From assembly GCA_033764435.1 (NCBI GenBank), contig JANRIX010000009.1:4940-68939 (forward strand): 64,000 bases of DNA, read 5' to 3'. Every line of letters begins with the position of its first letter. Within the stretch, counting starts at the first letter, position 1. Positions 15,716 through 25,151 of the stretch are shown one piece after another. A program made the position numbers and the translations under genes. The notes under the pieces were generated by a model. That model was not told the DNA's origin. It saw nothing but the letters and a program-made list of their open reading frames with translations, and did no database searches. Source of the DNA: JAEUMY01 sp033764435 (lineage in GTDB: Bacteria; Pseudomonadota; Gammaproteobacteria; Burkholderiales; Usitatibacteraceae).

Positions 15716-18466
15716 ATGTGGTTCATCGGCATGTTGCTCGGTCTCGTCCTGGGCGGTCTCGCCTGGGGTTTTGATGGCGCGGTCGTGCTGGGCTTTCTGG
15801 GCTTCATCGGGGGCCTGATTTTCAGCAATCGCGGGAAGCAGAATGCGCCAGCGGCCACCGACAGGCTTTCCGTGCTGGAGCAGCGCGTGGCGCAGCTTGA
15901 GGAGCGCCTTGCCCGGTTCGAGCGCGGCAAGCAGCCCGTTGTTGAGCCCGTTGCGAATATTCGCAGTGAAGAAGAACAGGACGTAGCGGTGGACCGGCAG
16001 AACGTGCCGCAAGAGCCGGTGCCCGCATCGATCGCGGCATCTGCCAGGGTTCCTGCCGAGACCAAGCAGGCCGTTCTCGATGAGGGTGTGGCCAAGCAGC
16101 AGGCCGAGGATGTTGCGGCGCCCGAGCCCGTCCAGTCCGTGCCATCCGAACCTGCTCGCCCCAACTTCATCGTGCGCTGGTTCACCGAGGGCAACGTGAT
16201 CGTGCGCGTGGGCGTCACCATCCTGTTCTTCGGCATCGCGTTTCTGGTGAAGTACGCAGCCGACCGCGACATGGTGCCGATCGAACTGCGTCTGGCCGGC
16301 GCCGCGGCGGGTGGCATCGCCATGCTCATCTTCGGCTGGCGGTTGCGTGACGTCCGCGCAGGCTATGCCCTGACCCTGCAGGGTGCAGGGGTGGCGGTCC
16401 TGTATCTCACCATCTTCGGCGCGTTCCGGCTGTGGGGCCTGTTGCCAGCCGGGATCGCGTTTCCCATGCTGGTTGCCGTGGCGGCATTCTCCGCGTTCCT
16501 TGCGGTCAAGCAGGATTCGATGGCGCTTGCCGTGGCGGGCAGCGCGGGCGGCTTTCTGGCACCAATCCTCGCTTCCACGGGGCAGGGCAGCCACGTGATG
16601 CTGTTCAGTTACTACCTCGTGCTGAACCTCGGCATTCTTGCCATCGCCTGGCACAAGGCGTGGCGGCCGCTGAATCTGCTGGGCTTCCTGTTCACCTTCT
16701 TTATTGGCCTGGCGTGGGGTGATCGTTTCTATCGGCCCGAATTTTTTGCCAGCACCGAGCCGTTCCTGATCCTGCACTTCCTGCTCTACGTCACCGTGGC
16801 CGTGCTGTTTGCGCATCGGCAGGCGCCGCGCATCGCGCACTATGTCGATGGCACGCTCATCTTTGGCGTCCCGCTCCTCGCGTTCGGGCTGCAGTACGCG
16901 CTGGTGAAGGACATCGAGTACGGCCTGGCCTTCAGCAGCCTGGCGCTGGGCGGCTTCTATCTGCTGCTGGCGCGTGTGCTGCATGCGCGCCAGCGCGACA
17001 CCTTGCGCCTGCTGGTCGAGTGCTTCCTTGCGCTGGGTGTCGTGTTCCTGACGCTGGCCATTCCGCTGGCACTCGATGCGCGCTGGACCTCCGCTGCCTG
17101 GGCGCTGGAGGGTGCTGGCATTGTCTGGATCGGCGTGCGGCAGAAGCGTTGGCTGGCGCGGCTCTTCGGCATGGCGCTGCAGCTGCTCGCCGGGGCGGCA
17201 TTCCTGCATGGTCTCGGTCGCGAGGTCGGCCACTACCCGCTCATCAACAGCGTGTGTCTGGGCGCGCTGCTCTTGGTGCTGGGTGGATTGTTGACCTATC
17301 GCCAGCTATCTCGCGAAGCGAGTGTGAGCAAGATCGAGTATTCGCTGGCGGCATTTTGGTTCGCCTGGGCCTTGCTGTGGTGGCTGTTTGGCGGCATTCG
17401 CGAAATCGATCGCTTCATCCTGCGCGATGTCCAGATCACCGTGGCGGTGCTGTTCATGGCCGGCACTGCGCTGGGCAGCAGCCTGCTGTGGCGCTACCGC
17501 GACTGGCACGCCGGAGAATGGCCGGTGTTGGGTTTGCTGCCGGTTCTCTTCGTTCTGACGTTCTTCGGCCTGGTCGAACACGATCATCCCTTCGCACACG
17601 TTGGCTGGCTGGTGTGGCCACTCGCGTTGGCCATCCACTATGCAAACCTGCGCCGGCATGAGCCCGAGGAGACACCGCGCAACGTGCTGGGTGTGATCCA
17701 TGTGGGCACGTTGCTGCTCATCGCCATGCTGGGCGCATGGGAGCTGCACTGGCTGGCGCGGGATGCAGGACTGGGTCGCAGCGCGTGGTCGGTGGCTTCG
17801 GTGCTGGTCGTGCCCGGCCTCTTGCTGCTGGGTCTGTGCCACCGCAGCATGGCCGGGCGCTGGCCGGTGGATCGCTACGAGACGACGATGCTCCGCGGGG
17901 CCGGCATTCCGTTGCTGTTCGGCTTCTGGCTGTGGACGTTCTATGCCAACTTCCGCTACGCCGGCGGCAGCGCGCCGCTGCCCTACCTGCCGCTGCTCAA
18001 CGCCATCGATCTCGGCCACCTCTTCATCCTGTTGGTGGGCGTGACGTGGTGGCGGAGACAGGATGGCGACGATGCCGGACTCAACTTTCTCGTTCGGCTG
18101 GCGGCGGGTGTGGCTGCGTTCGTCTGGGTGAATGCCATCCTGCTGCGCACCATCCATCACTGGGCAGGCGTGCCATATCGACTGAACGATCTGTGGGACT
18201 CCATGCTGGTGCAGGCGTCCGTGTCGATCTTCTGGACCGTGCTCGCATTGACGCTCATGGTGTTGGCCACGCGCAAGGGATTGCGTGGCGTGTGGATGCT
18301 CGGCGCGGGGCTCATGGCGGCGGTTGTCGCGAAGCTCTTTCTGGTGGACCTGTCCAACATCGATGGCATCGAACGCATCGTGTCGTTCATCGGCGTGGGC
18401 ATCCTGATGGCGGTGATCGGCTGGTTCTCGCCGCTGCCGCCCAAGCGTGCGGAGGAGGTCGCATGA
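15716..18466 (+). CDS. DUF2339 polytopic membrane protein
   Basis: A 916-residue membrane protein. It starts MWFIGMLLGLVLGGLAWGF (ATG at 15716 after AAGGAGC). Next come a short coiled coil (SVLEQRVAQLEERLARFERG, about 54-73) and a low-complexity linker, then FIVRWFTEGNVIVRVGVTIL and more than 20 hydrophobic segments. This is the DUF2339 family architecture. Function unknown. Its stop overlaps the DUF3999 start by 4 bases; the same pairing is known in other proteobacteria, so the two probably work together in the envelope. ANIR in the linker is palindrome copy 8. Confidence 0.86.
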   Translation: MWFIGMLLGLVLGGLAWGFDGAVVLGFLGFIGGLIFSNRGKQNAPAATDRLSVLEQRVAQLEERLARFERGKQPVVEPVANIRSEEEQDVAVDRQNVPQEPVPASIAASARVPAETKQAVLDEGVAKQQAEDVAAPEPVQSVPSEPARPNFIVRWFTEGNVIVRVGVTILFFGIAFLVKYAADRDMVPIELRLAGAAAGGIAMLIFGWRLRDVRAGYALTLQGAGVAVLYLTIFGAFRLWGLLPAGIAFPMLVAVAAFSAFLAVKQDSMALAVAGSAGGFLAPILASTGQGSHVMLFSYYLVLNLGILAIAWHKAWRPLNLLGFLFTFFIGLAWGDRFYRPEFFASTEPFLILHFLLYVTVAVLFAHRQAPRIAHYVDGTLIFGVPLLAFGLQYALVKDIEYGLAFSSLALGGFYLLLARVLHARQRDTLRLLVECFLALGVVFLTLAIPLALDARWTSAAWALEGAGIVWIGVRQKRWLARLFGMALQLLAGAAFLHGLGREVGHYPLINSVCLGALLLVLGGLLTYRQLSREASVSKIEYSLAAFWFAWALLWWLFGGIREIDRFILRDVQITVAVLFMAGTALGSSLLWRYRDWHAGEWPVLGLLPVLFVLTFFGLVEHDHPFAHVGWLVWPLALAIHYANLRRHEPEETPRNVLGVIHVGTLLLIAMLGAWELHWLARDAGLGRSAWSVASVLVVPGLLLLGLCHRSMAGRWPVDRYETTMLRGAGIPLLFGFWLWTFYANFRYAGGSAPLPYLPLLNAIDLGHLFILLVGVTWWRRQDGDDAGLNFLVRLAAGVAAFVWVNAILLRTIHHWAGVPYRLNDLWDSMLVQASVSIFWTVLALTLMVLATRKGLRGVWMLGAGLMAAVVAKLFLVDLSNIDGIERIVSFIGVGILMAVIGWFSPLPPKRAEEVA
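15953..15964. repeat. GCGAATATTCGC palindrome copy 8
   Basis: Exact copy inside the DUF2339 gene linker, read as ANIR; 14-mer with T/A flanks. Confidence 0.97.
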
Positions 18467-19926
18467 AGACCATGCTGTTCGGCCTGACCGCAGGCTGCCT
18501 GCTGCTGGCTGCGGCTGAATCGGTTGCCCAGCCGGTCGAGTCGTTCACCCACGTGATGACGGTGAAGCAGCAAGGTGGCGATGGCCTGCAGCGCGTGTTG
18601 TTGCCGGCTGCCGTGCACCAGGGCTCAGCGCGTGACGATCTGGGCGATCTGCGCGTGTTCAACGCGCGCGGGGAGCAGGTGCCGTTCGCGCATGCCGCAG
18701 CGCCGCGCGTCGCGGAGACTGCACCCACCACGCATGGACTGCCGATTTTCCCGCTGACGGTTGCCCGAACAGGCGGCGCGGCGGATGACACGCTCAGCCT
18801 GCAGATCCGCCAGCAAAAAGACGGCACGCTGATTTCCCTCAACAGCCGGACCACCGATGGAAAGTCGACTGCGCTGTCGGCCGAGGAACGTCGCGACCTC
18901 TCGGGCTACATCGTTGACGCCAGTCACCTGAATCCGGGTGATGGCAAGGCCGAGCCCGTGCGCGTGTCGGCCCTGGTGTTCGACTGGGAGGTGATCGTGG
19001 ATAGCCGCGCTGGACGAGTGCGCATCGAGACCAGCAACGATCTCAAGGCATGGTCCACGCTGATTCAGGACGGCGCGCTGGTCGATCTGGAACATGCCGG
19101 CCAGCGGCTGACCCAGAAGCGCATCGATGTCACGCCGACCGATGCACGCTATCTGCGGCTTACCTGGGCGGACAAGCCGTTCGTGTTGAAGTCGGTCACG
19201 GCGGAAATGCAGGCAGAGCGAGCGGCGCCAGCGTTGTCGCGCCACGTGGTCAGTCCCGAGGCGGGGAAGGTTGATGGGCTGCAGGCGGGGGAACATGTCT
19301 TTGATCTCGGCGGACGCCTGCCGGTGCGCGAAGTCCGCTTGCTGCTGCCCGAGCCGAACACCGTGGCCCCGGTGCGAATATTCGCAAGGCGTGATGTGAG
19401 CCAGCCATGGCGTCAGGTCGAAAGTGCCACCTTCTATCGCCTGAATCGTGATGGCGTGGAGCTGGTTTCTCCTGCAGTGAAGCTGCCGCCGCAGAACGAG
19501 CGCTTCTGGAAAGTCGCCGTCGACGCGCGGGCCGGCGGGCTGGGGCAAGGTAGGCCGCAGCTTGAAGTGGGCTGGCAGCCGCAGAGCATCGTGTTCGCGG
19601 CCCGAGGTGAAGGGCCGTATCGCCTTGCCTGGGGCAACGCAGAGGCAGCGCCTGCGCAGCTTTCGCTGACCGCGCTGGTTCCCGGCTATCGGCAGGACAG
19701 CGAATATTCGCTGCCGGTGGCGGAGGCCGGCGACGTCGCCCGGCAGACGGTGACGCCGCCATCCGCGTTGGCCAAGCTGACTCAGACGTTCACCCTGAAG
19801 CAAGGTGTGTTGTGGCTCGTGTTGCTGTTGGGTGTGGGCTTGCTCGGCTTGATGGCCTGGCGGCTCAATGCGCAGATGACGACGCCGACCCCGCCACCGC
19901 AGGCGGGCGTAAAGGATGCGAGTTGA
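18463..19926 (+). CDS. DUF3999 family secreted/membrane-anchored protein
   Basis: A 487-residue protein with a signal peptide (MKTMLFGLTAGCLLLAAAES, cleavage near VAQP). It has a long beta-rich extracytoplasmic part containing DDLGDLRVFNARGEQVPFA, and one C-terminal TM helix (VLWLVLLLGVGLLGLMAW). This is the DUF3999 layout. ATG at 18463 overlaps the DUF2339 stop; its own stop overlaps a TTG start of the next gene. Two palindrome copies lie within it, read as RIFA (19374) and SEYS (19700). Role unknown, envelope-associated by topology. Confidence 0.82.
   Translation: MKTMLFGLTAGCLLLAAAESVAQPVESFTHVMTVKQQGGDGLQRVLLPAAVHQGSARDDLGDLRVFNARGEQVPFAHAAAPRVAETAPTTHGLPIFPLTVARTGGAADDTLSLQIRQQKDGTLISLNSRTTDGKSTALSAEERRDLSGYIVDASHLNPGDGKAEPVRVSALVFDWEVIVDSRAGRVRIETSNDLKAWSTLIQDGALVDLEHAGQRLTQKRIDVTPTDARYLRLTWADKPFVLKSVTAEMQAERAAPALSRHVVSPEAGKVDGLQAGEHVFDLGGRLPVREVRLLLPEPNTVAPVRIFARRDVSQPWRQVESATFYRLNRDGVELVSPAVKLPPQNERFWKVAVDARAGGLGQGRPQLEVGWQPQSIVFAARGEGPYRLAWGNAEAAPAQLSLTALVPGYRQDSEYSLPVAEAGDVARQTVTPPSALAKLTQTFTLKQGVLWLVLLLGVGLLGLMAWRLNAQMTTPTPPPQAGVKDAS
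19374..19385. repeat. GCGAATATTCGC palindrome copy 9
   Basis: Exact copy in the DUF3999 gene, read as RIFA; T/A flanks. Confidence 0.97.
19700..19711. repeat. GCGAATATTCGC palindrome copy 10
   Basis: Exact copy in the DUF3999 gene, read as SEYS; the only copy with A/T flanks. It is 314 bases from copy 9. Confidence 0.97.
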
Positions 19927-22691
19927 GTCGTCCGCCGCCTGACCCGGACCGTCTGGTTCGCGAAGCCGAGCAGCACTTCGCCGCACGCCGTTTTGCCGAT
20001 GCCGAGCGATGCTTGCGTGAGGCGCTGGCGTTGGCGCCGCGGCATCCCGAGGCATTGCACAGGCTGGGGGTGCTCGCATTCTCCGCCGGTCATCCGGGCG
20101 ATGCGGAGCGCCTCATCCGTGATTCACTCGCCGTTGTCCGGGACAACGCGGCCGCTTGGGTCAATCTCGGTCTCGCGTTGAATGCGCTGCAGCGTTTTGC
20201 CGAAGCTGTCGAAGCGCAACGCGTTGCGCTGACGCTCGCCCCGACGCTGGAATCCGCCCACATCAACCAGGCCGGCCCGCTGCAGGCGCTGGGGCGGATC
20301 GATGAGGCCGTGGTCGTGCTGGAGCGCGCCGTCGAACTGAATGCGGAGCGCCCCGAGACGTGGAACAACCTGGGCAACCTCTACAAGGAGCAGGGCCGCA
20401 TCGCGGACGCGCTGGCCGCCTATGACCGTGCGCTGGCGCTCAATCCGCAGATGCAGGAAGCGTTCAGCAACCGTCTCGCGGCGATGAAACTCTGCGCCGA
20501 CATGACGCCGACGGAAAACCATGCCTGGCATCGCAAGTGGTCGGGCTGGTTCGAAGCGGTGGAGCGTGATCATGTGCCGCTCGACAACAGCCCGGACCCG
20601 GATCGAAGGTTGCGCATCGCCTACCTCTCGCCGGACTGCCACACCGCCGTGCCGGCTTTCATCCGGCCGGTCTGGCGGCATCACGATCGTGACGCGTTCG
20701 AGGTGTTTGTTTACCGCAACCACGCGCCGGCAGCGAGTGATGCGGACCTGCCCGCGCCCGGCCCGGTGCGCGTCATGGCTGGACGATCCGACGAAGACGT
20801 CGCACGCATGATCCGCGCGGATCGCGTCGACATCCTGATTGACCTCGCCGGTCATACCGGGCGCAACCGGCTGGGCGTGATCGCGCGCCAGCCGGCGCCG
20901 GTGCAGATGACCTGGCTGGATTACCTCGGCACCACGGGGCTGGACGCGATGCATTGGCGCATCACCGATGCGGTGGCCGACCCGCCCGGCCAGACCGAAG
21001 CCATGCACGCCGAGCAGCTTCTGCGCATGCCCCACACCCAGTGGTGCTGGGAGCCGCCAGCGGATGCGCCGAAGGTAACGCCGTTGCCCGCCCGATCCGC
21101 CGGCCATCTCCGCTTCGGTTCGTTCAACAACTACAGCAAGCTCACGGATGCCACGCTGCGCATCTGGCGAGAGCTACTGCGGGCGCTTCCGGACGCGACC
21201 CTGCTTGTGGCGGGTGCGCCGGAGGGCAAGGCTCGGGAGAGGTTGATTGCCGCGTTGGATGTGTCGCCCGAGCGTTTGCAGTTCTCGCCGCGCGTTTCCG
21301 AGCAGGACTATCGCGCGCTGATCGGCAGCGTGGACATCGCGCTCGATCCCACTCCGTTCTCGGGCGCCACCACCACACTGGACGCACTGTGGCAGGGCGT
21401 GCCGGTGGCCACGGTGGGCGGCCCGTTTCCGTGGTCGCGCTCCACCGCCAGCCTGCTGCCTTGCCTGGGTTTGGGTGACTGGGTGTTCGATGGCAGCGTC
21501 GCGTTCATCGAGGCGATGCGCCAGCGCGCGGATGACCTGTCCTCGTTGGCGGCACTGCGCGCTGGATTGCGTGAGCGCGTGGCGGATTCGCCGATCACGG
21601 ATGCAGCAGCTTTCACCGCCGCGCTCGATGCGAATATTCGCAAGGTGTGGCAGGCGTGGTGTGCGGCGCAGTCCGATGCCGCAACGCCCAGCCGCACCAA
21701 CTGGGATGCACGTTTCGGAACGATGTGCGCATCGTTGGCAGCGGGGGATGCCGCAGGCGCTTTCAGGATAGCGATGTCGCTGTATTCGCAGCGGCCGAGC
21801 GCTGCCGCCCTGCACGCCGAACTCGCGCGCGCCGCACTGGCCGCGATGCCGGCGCCAGTCGAATTGCCCCCCGCGCCGGCCGCGCCACGCCAGTCCATCG
21901 CCTTCATCATCTGCAGCATCCGCCCCGACAAGCTGGCGGCCATCCGGGCGCGTATCGAGCATCTCTTCCGCGATCACGACGTTGAGGTCATCGGCCTCAC
22001 CGATGCCCGCTCGTTGTCAGAGGCCTACAACCGTGGCGCGACGCAGGCGCGCAGCCGTTGGCTGGTGTTCTCTCATGACGACATTGCGCTGCCGCAGGAG
22101 GATTTCGCGGACCGCTTGTTTGCCCATCTCGCTGCTCACGATCTCATCGGCATGGCCGGTGCATCGAAGCTGGTGGATGGCCATTGGGAGCGGGCAGGGT
22201 GGCCGCATCTGCATGGTCAGATCCTGCATCGCCCGCCGGATGCTCCAGGACAAGGACAGGGCTGGGTGTACTACTGCGCCGGACTGCAGGCGTCGGTCAT
22301 GACGGGCATCACCGCGCTGGATGGCGTGTTCCTGGCCTGCCGCCGCGAGGTGTGGGATGCAGTGCAATTCGACGCCGACATCTTTGATGGGTTTCATCTT
22401 TACGACATCGATTTCTCCCATCGTGCGGCGCGGGCGGGCTTCCGCCTTGCGGTGCCAACTGATCTGCTCCTGGTGCACGATTCCACCGGCCGCTACGACG
22501 CCATCTGGCAGCGTTACAACGAACGCTTCCTCAAGAAGTTTCCCGACCAGCGCGGCACGCCGCCCGCGCATCGGTTGTCGAGCCTGAACGTGAAGCTGGG
22601 CACGCTGGAGCAGGTGCTCCGCCTGCGTGCGGCGCTGTTGCAGTCAGGGTTTGGCTCACCGCCGGAGACCGGAAGCCACGACCGCGGGTGA
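19923..22691 (+). CDS. TPR - GT41 (SPINDLY/OGT-like) - GT2-like fusion glycosyltransferase
   Basis: A 922-residue protein starting at TTG 19923, which overlaps the DUF3999 stop (TTGA) after AAAGGA. Residues about 10-180 are TPR repeats (EALHRLGVLAFSAGHPGDAE, ETWNNLGNLYKEQGRIADAL). Residues about 215-580 match the GT41 catalytic region: RLRIAYLSPDCH, VDILIDLAGHTG, PVQMTWLDYLGTTGLD, RFGSFNNYSKLT, DPTPFSGATTTLDALWQGVP. Residues about 655-905 form a GT2/StrF-like domain (IAFIICSIRPDKLAAIRARI, WLVFSHDDIALP, HLYDIDFSHRAARAGF). It probably O-glycosylates proteins and extends the glycan, or modifies envelope polymers. ANIR at 21630 is a palindrome copy. Confidence 0.85.
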   Translation: MSRPPPDPDRLVREAEQHFAARRFADAERCLREALALAPRHPEALHRLGVLAFSAGHPGDAERLIRDSLAVVRDNAAAWVNLGLALNALQRFAEAVEAQRVALTLAPTLESAHINQAGPLQALGRIDEAVVVLERAVELNAERPETWNNLGNLYKEQGRIADALAAYDRALALNPQMQEAFSNRLAAMKLCADMTPTENHAWHRKWSGWFEAVERDHVPLDNSPDPDRRLRIAYLSPDCHTAVPAFIRPVWRHHDRDAFEVFVYRNHAPAASDADLPAPGPVRVMAGRSDEDVARMIRADRVDILIDLAGHTGRNRLGVIARQPAPVQMTWLDYLGTTGLDAMHWRITDAVADPPGQTEAMHAEQLLRMPHTQWCWEPPADAPKVTPLPARSAGHLRFGSFNNYSKLTDATLRIWRELLRALPDATLLVAGAPEGKARERLIAALDVSPERLQFSPRVSEQDYRALIGSVDIALDPTPFSGATTTLDALWQGVPVATVGGPFPWSRSTASLLPCLGLGDWVFDGSVAFIEAMRQRADDLSSLAALRAGLRERVADSPITDAAAFTAALDANIRKVWQAWCAAQSDAATPSRTNWDARFGTMCASLAAGDAAGAFRIAMSLYSQRPSAAALHAELARAALAAMPAPVELPPAPAAPRQSIAFIICSIRPDKLAAIRARIEHLFRDHDVEVIGLTDARSLSEAYNRGATQARSRWLVFSHDDIALPQEDFADRLFAHLAAHDLIGMAGASKLVDGHWERAGWPHLHGQILHRPPDAPGQGQGWVYYCAGLQASVMTGITALDGVFLACRREVWDAVQFDADIFDGFHLYDIDFSHRAARAGFRLAVPTDLLLVHDSTGRYDAIWQRYNERFLKKFPDQRGTPPAHRLSSLNVKLGTLEQVLRLRAALLQSGFGSPPETGSHDRG
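21630..21641. repeat. GCGAATATTCGC palindrome copy 11
   Basis: Exact copy in the glycosyltransferase gene linker between GT41 and GT2 parts, read as ANIR; 14-mer. Confidence 0.97.
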
Positions 22692-22739
22692 TAAACTGCC
22701 CGCTACTTTCCGTCTCCTCCGCGCTTCGCGATCATCCCC

Positions 22740-23912
22740 ATGTCCGGCAGCACTCTTGGCACGCTTTTCACCGTCACCAACTTTGGCGAATCCCACGGCC
22801 CGGCCATCGGCTGTGTGGTCGATGGCTGCCCGCCGGGCATTCCGCTTACCGTCGAGGACATTCAGGTCGAGCTGGATCGCAGGAAGCCCGGCACCTCGCG
22901 CCATGTGACCCAGCGCCGCGAAGAGGACAAGGTGGAGATCCTGTCCGGTGTGTTCGAAGGCAAGACCACTGGTACGCCCATCGGTCTTCTCATCCGCAAT
23001 GAAGACCAGCGCAGCAAGGACTACGGCAACATCGCGCAGAGCTTTCGTCCCGGCCACGCGGACTACACCTATCTGCAGAAATACGGCATTCGCGATCATC
23101 GCGGCGGTGGACGTTCCTCTGCGCGGCTGACTGCGCCCACCGTCGCCGCCGGTGCCATCGCCAAGCTCGTGCTTTCGCGAATATTTGCAGTGCAGATTCG
23201 CGGCTATCTCGCGCAACTGGGCAGCGAGAACATCGCCTTCCAGCGCTGGGAGGACGTGAACACCAATCCCTTCTTCGCACCGGACAATGCGGTGGTGCCG
23301 CATCTGGAAGCGTTCATGGACCGCCTGCGCAAATCCGGCGAGAGCTGTGGTGCGCGCATCAATGTCGTCGCATCCGGCGTGCCGGCGGGCTGGGGTGAGC
23401 CGCTGTATGACCGCCTCGATGCCGACATCGCCCACGCCATGATGGGGTTGAACGCGGTGAAGGGCGTGGAAATCGGCGCGGGCTTCGCGAGCATCGAACA
23501 ACTGGGCACGCAGCATTCCGACGAGATCACGCCCCAGGGTTTCGCCAGCAATAACGCGGGTGGCATTCTCGGCGGCATCTCGACGGGCCAGGACATCACG
23601 GTGTCCATTGCCATCAAGCCAACTTCAAGCATCCGGCTGGATCGCCACACGGTCGATCTGCAGGGCGATCCGGTGGTGATCAACACGCATGGGCGCCATG
23701 ATCCGTGCGTCGGCATCCGCGCAACGCCGATCGCCGAGGCGCTGCTGGCCATTGTCCTGCTGGATCACGCGCTGCGGCATCGCGCCCAGAACGCGGACGT
23801 GAAGGTGACGACGCCACGCGTGCCAGCGCAGGCGCCCGCTGCCGTCCTTGCGCAACTGTACGCGGCCAAGGCTGGCAAGGCGGTCGACAATCCCGATCCC
23901 GAAGAGGCCTGA
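22740..23912 (+). CDS. aroC: Chorismate synthase
   Basis: A 390-residue protein (family about 350-400). It begins MSGSTLGTLFTVTNFGESHG with the conserved GESHGPAIGCVVDGCPPG. It also has the FRPGHADYTY and RSSARLTAPTVAAGAIAK signatures and the C-terminal RHDPCVGIRATPIAEA. It converts EPSP to chorismate using reduced FMN and feeds the trp genes downstream at 33.5-36.1 kb. A one-mismatch palindrome copy (23177-23188) is read as RIFA. Confidence 0.97.
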   Translation: MSGSTLGTLFTVTNFGESHGPAIGCVVDGCPPGIPLTVEDIQVELDRRKPGTSRHVTQRREEDKVEILSGVFEGKTTGTPIGLLIRNEDQRSKDYGNIAQSFRPGHADYTYLQKYGIRDHRGGGRSSARLTAPTVAAGAIAKLVLSRIFAVQIRGYLAQLGSENIAFQRWEDVNTNPFFAPDNAVVPHLEAFMDRLRKSGESCGARINVVASGVPAGWGEPLYDRLDADIAHAMMGLNAVKGVEIGAGFASIEQLGTQHSDEITPQGFASNNAGGILGGISTGQDITVSIAIKPTSSIRLDRHTVDLQGDPVVINTHGRHDPCVGIRATPIAEALLAIVLLDHALRHRAQNADVKVTTPRVPAQAPAAVLAQLYAAKAGKAVDNPDPEEA

Positions 23913-23974
23913 GACGACACTTGCGCCGGGTGGGATTCCGCCTCACGCCTCACCCCTCTCTCCTCACGCATCAC

Positions 23975-25123
23975 ATGGTCCCCGCCCGGGCGCTCGCGTC
24001 CTTCTACTTCGCCTATTTCGCCTTCATCGGCGTATTTGCGACCTACTTCAGCCTATACCTCGACAAGCGGGGCTTCAGTCCGGCCGAGATCGGCATCCTG
24101 ATGTCGCTATTGAATGTCGTGCGCGTGGTCATGCCCAACGTCTGGGCCTGGCTCTCGGATCACACTGGCGCGCATCTCAACATCATCCGCGTGACGTTTT
24201 CCATCGCCATCTTTGCGTTCTCCGCACTGTTCTTCGCCACCGGCTTCTGGCAGCTCTTTGTCGTGATCGTGGTGATGTGCGCGTTCTGGTCCGCCGCGAT
24301 GCCGATCTTCGAGGCGACGACGATGAGCTATCTCGAGGGCGATGCGGCCCGCTATGGGCGCATCCGCCTCTGGGGTTCGGTGGGCTTCATCGTCGCGGTG
24401 AGCGCAGCGGGCTGGTGGCTGGACTTCGTGCCCATCGACTGGCTGCTGTGGCTGGTGCTGGCCCTCATGCTTGTGACACTCGCTTGCGCCTTCATCGTTC
24501 CCGAGCGCATCACGCCTCCGCATGAGCATGACGCGGTGCCCATCGGTGACGTGCTGCGTCGTCCGGGCGTTGGACTGTTTTTCCTCGCTTGCTTCCTCAT
24601 GATCGCGAGCCAGGGTGCGTCCTTCGTGTTCTACTCGATCTACATGGTGGAGCAGGGCTTTTCCAAGGCCACGGTCGGCGTGCTGTGGTCAGTTGGTGTG
24701 GTGGCGGAGATCATCATCTTTCTGTTTCTCCCGCGAATATTCGGCCGGTTCTCGCTCTATCATCTCTGGCTGCTGTCCTTCGGGCTGACCGTCGTGCGCT
24801 TTCTCATCGTGGCGTGGATGCCCTCGGTACTTGCCCTGCAAGTATTTGCCCAGGCCTTGCACATGTTTTCTTTCGGCACCTACCACGCGACCGCGCTCGC
24901 CGTCCTGCATGCCAACTTCAAAGGCCGGCTGAAGGCACGGGGACAGGCGTTGTACACCTCCCTGTCCTTCGGTCTGGGCGGCGCCGTGGGCGGCATGTTG
25001 TCCGGCTGGACCTGGCAGGCCTGGGGCGCCGGATGGACATTCACTGTGTCCTCCGCGCTTGCCCTGGCGGGGCTCGCGCTAATTCTTCTTCGCCCTGACG
25101 TGCTGAACCGCCAACCGGGTTAG
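23975..25123 (+). CDS. MFS transporter, HcaT/nucleoside-symporter-like
   Basis: A 382-residue 12-TM permease. It starts MVPARALASFYFAYFAFIG and has FSLYLDKRGFSPAEIGILMS and the loop RYGRIRLWGSVGFIVAV, typical of the MFS_1-like (HcaT, 3-phenylpropionate permease) group. The substrate is unknown. Start ATG 23975 lies in a pyrimidine-rich leader with three CTCACGC-like units and no clear ribosome site. It sits between aroC and leuC, a position often held by such a transporter in betaproteobacteria. A one-mismatch palindrome copy is at 24733-24744 (RIFG). Confidence 0.85.
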   Translation: MVPARALASFYFAYFAFIGVFATYFSLYLDKRGFSPAEIGILMSLLNVVRVVMPNVWAWLSDHTGAHLNIIRVTFSIAIFAFSALFFATGFWQLFVVIVVMCAFWSAAMPIFEATTMSYLEGDAARYGRIRLWGSVGFIVAVSAAGWWLDFVPIDWLLWLVLALMLVTLACAFIVPERITPPHEHDAVPIGDVLRRPGVGLFFLACFLMIASQGASFVFYSIYMVEQGFSKATVGVLWSVGVVAEIIIFLFLPRIFGRFSLYHLWLLSFGLTVVRFLIVAWMPSVLALQVFAQALHMFSFGTYHATALAVLHANFKGRLKARGQALYTSLSFGLGGAVGGMLSGWTWQAWGAGWTFTVSSALALAGLALILLRPDVLNRQPG

Positions 25124-25151
25124 AATTCAACTCGATTGTTGCACTGCAACC

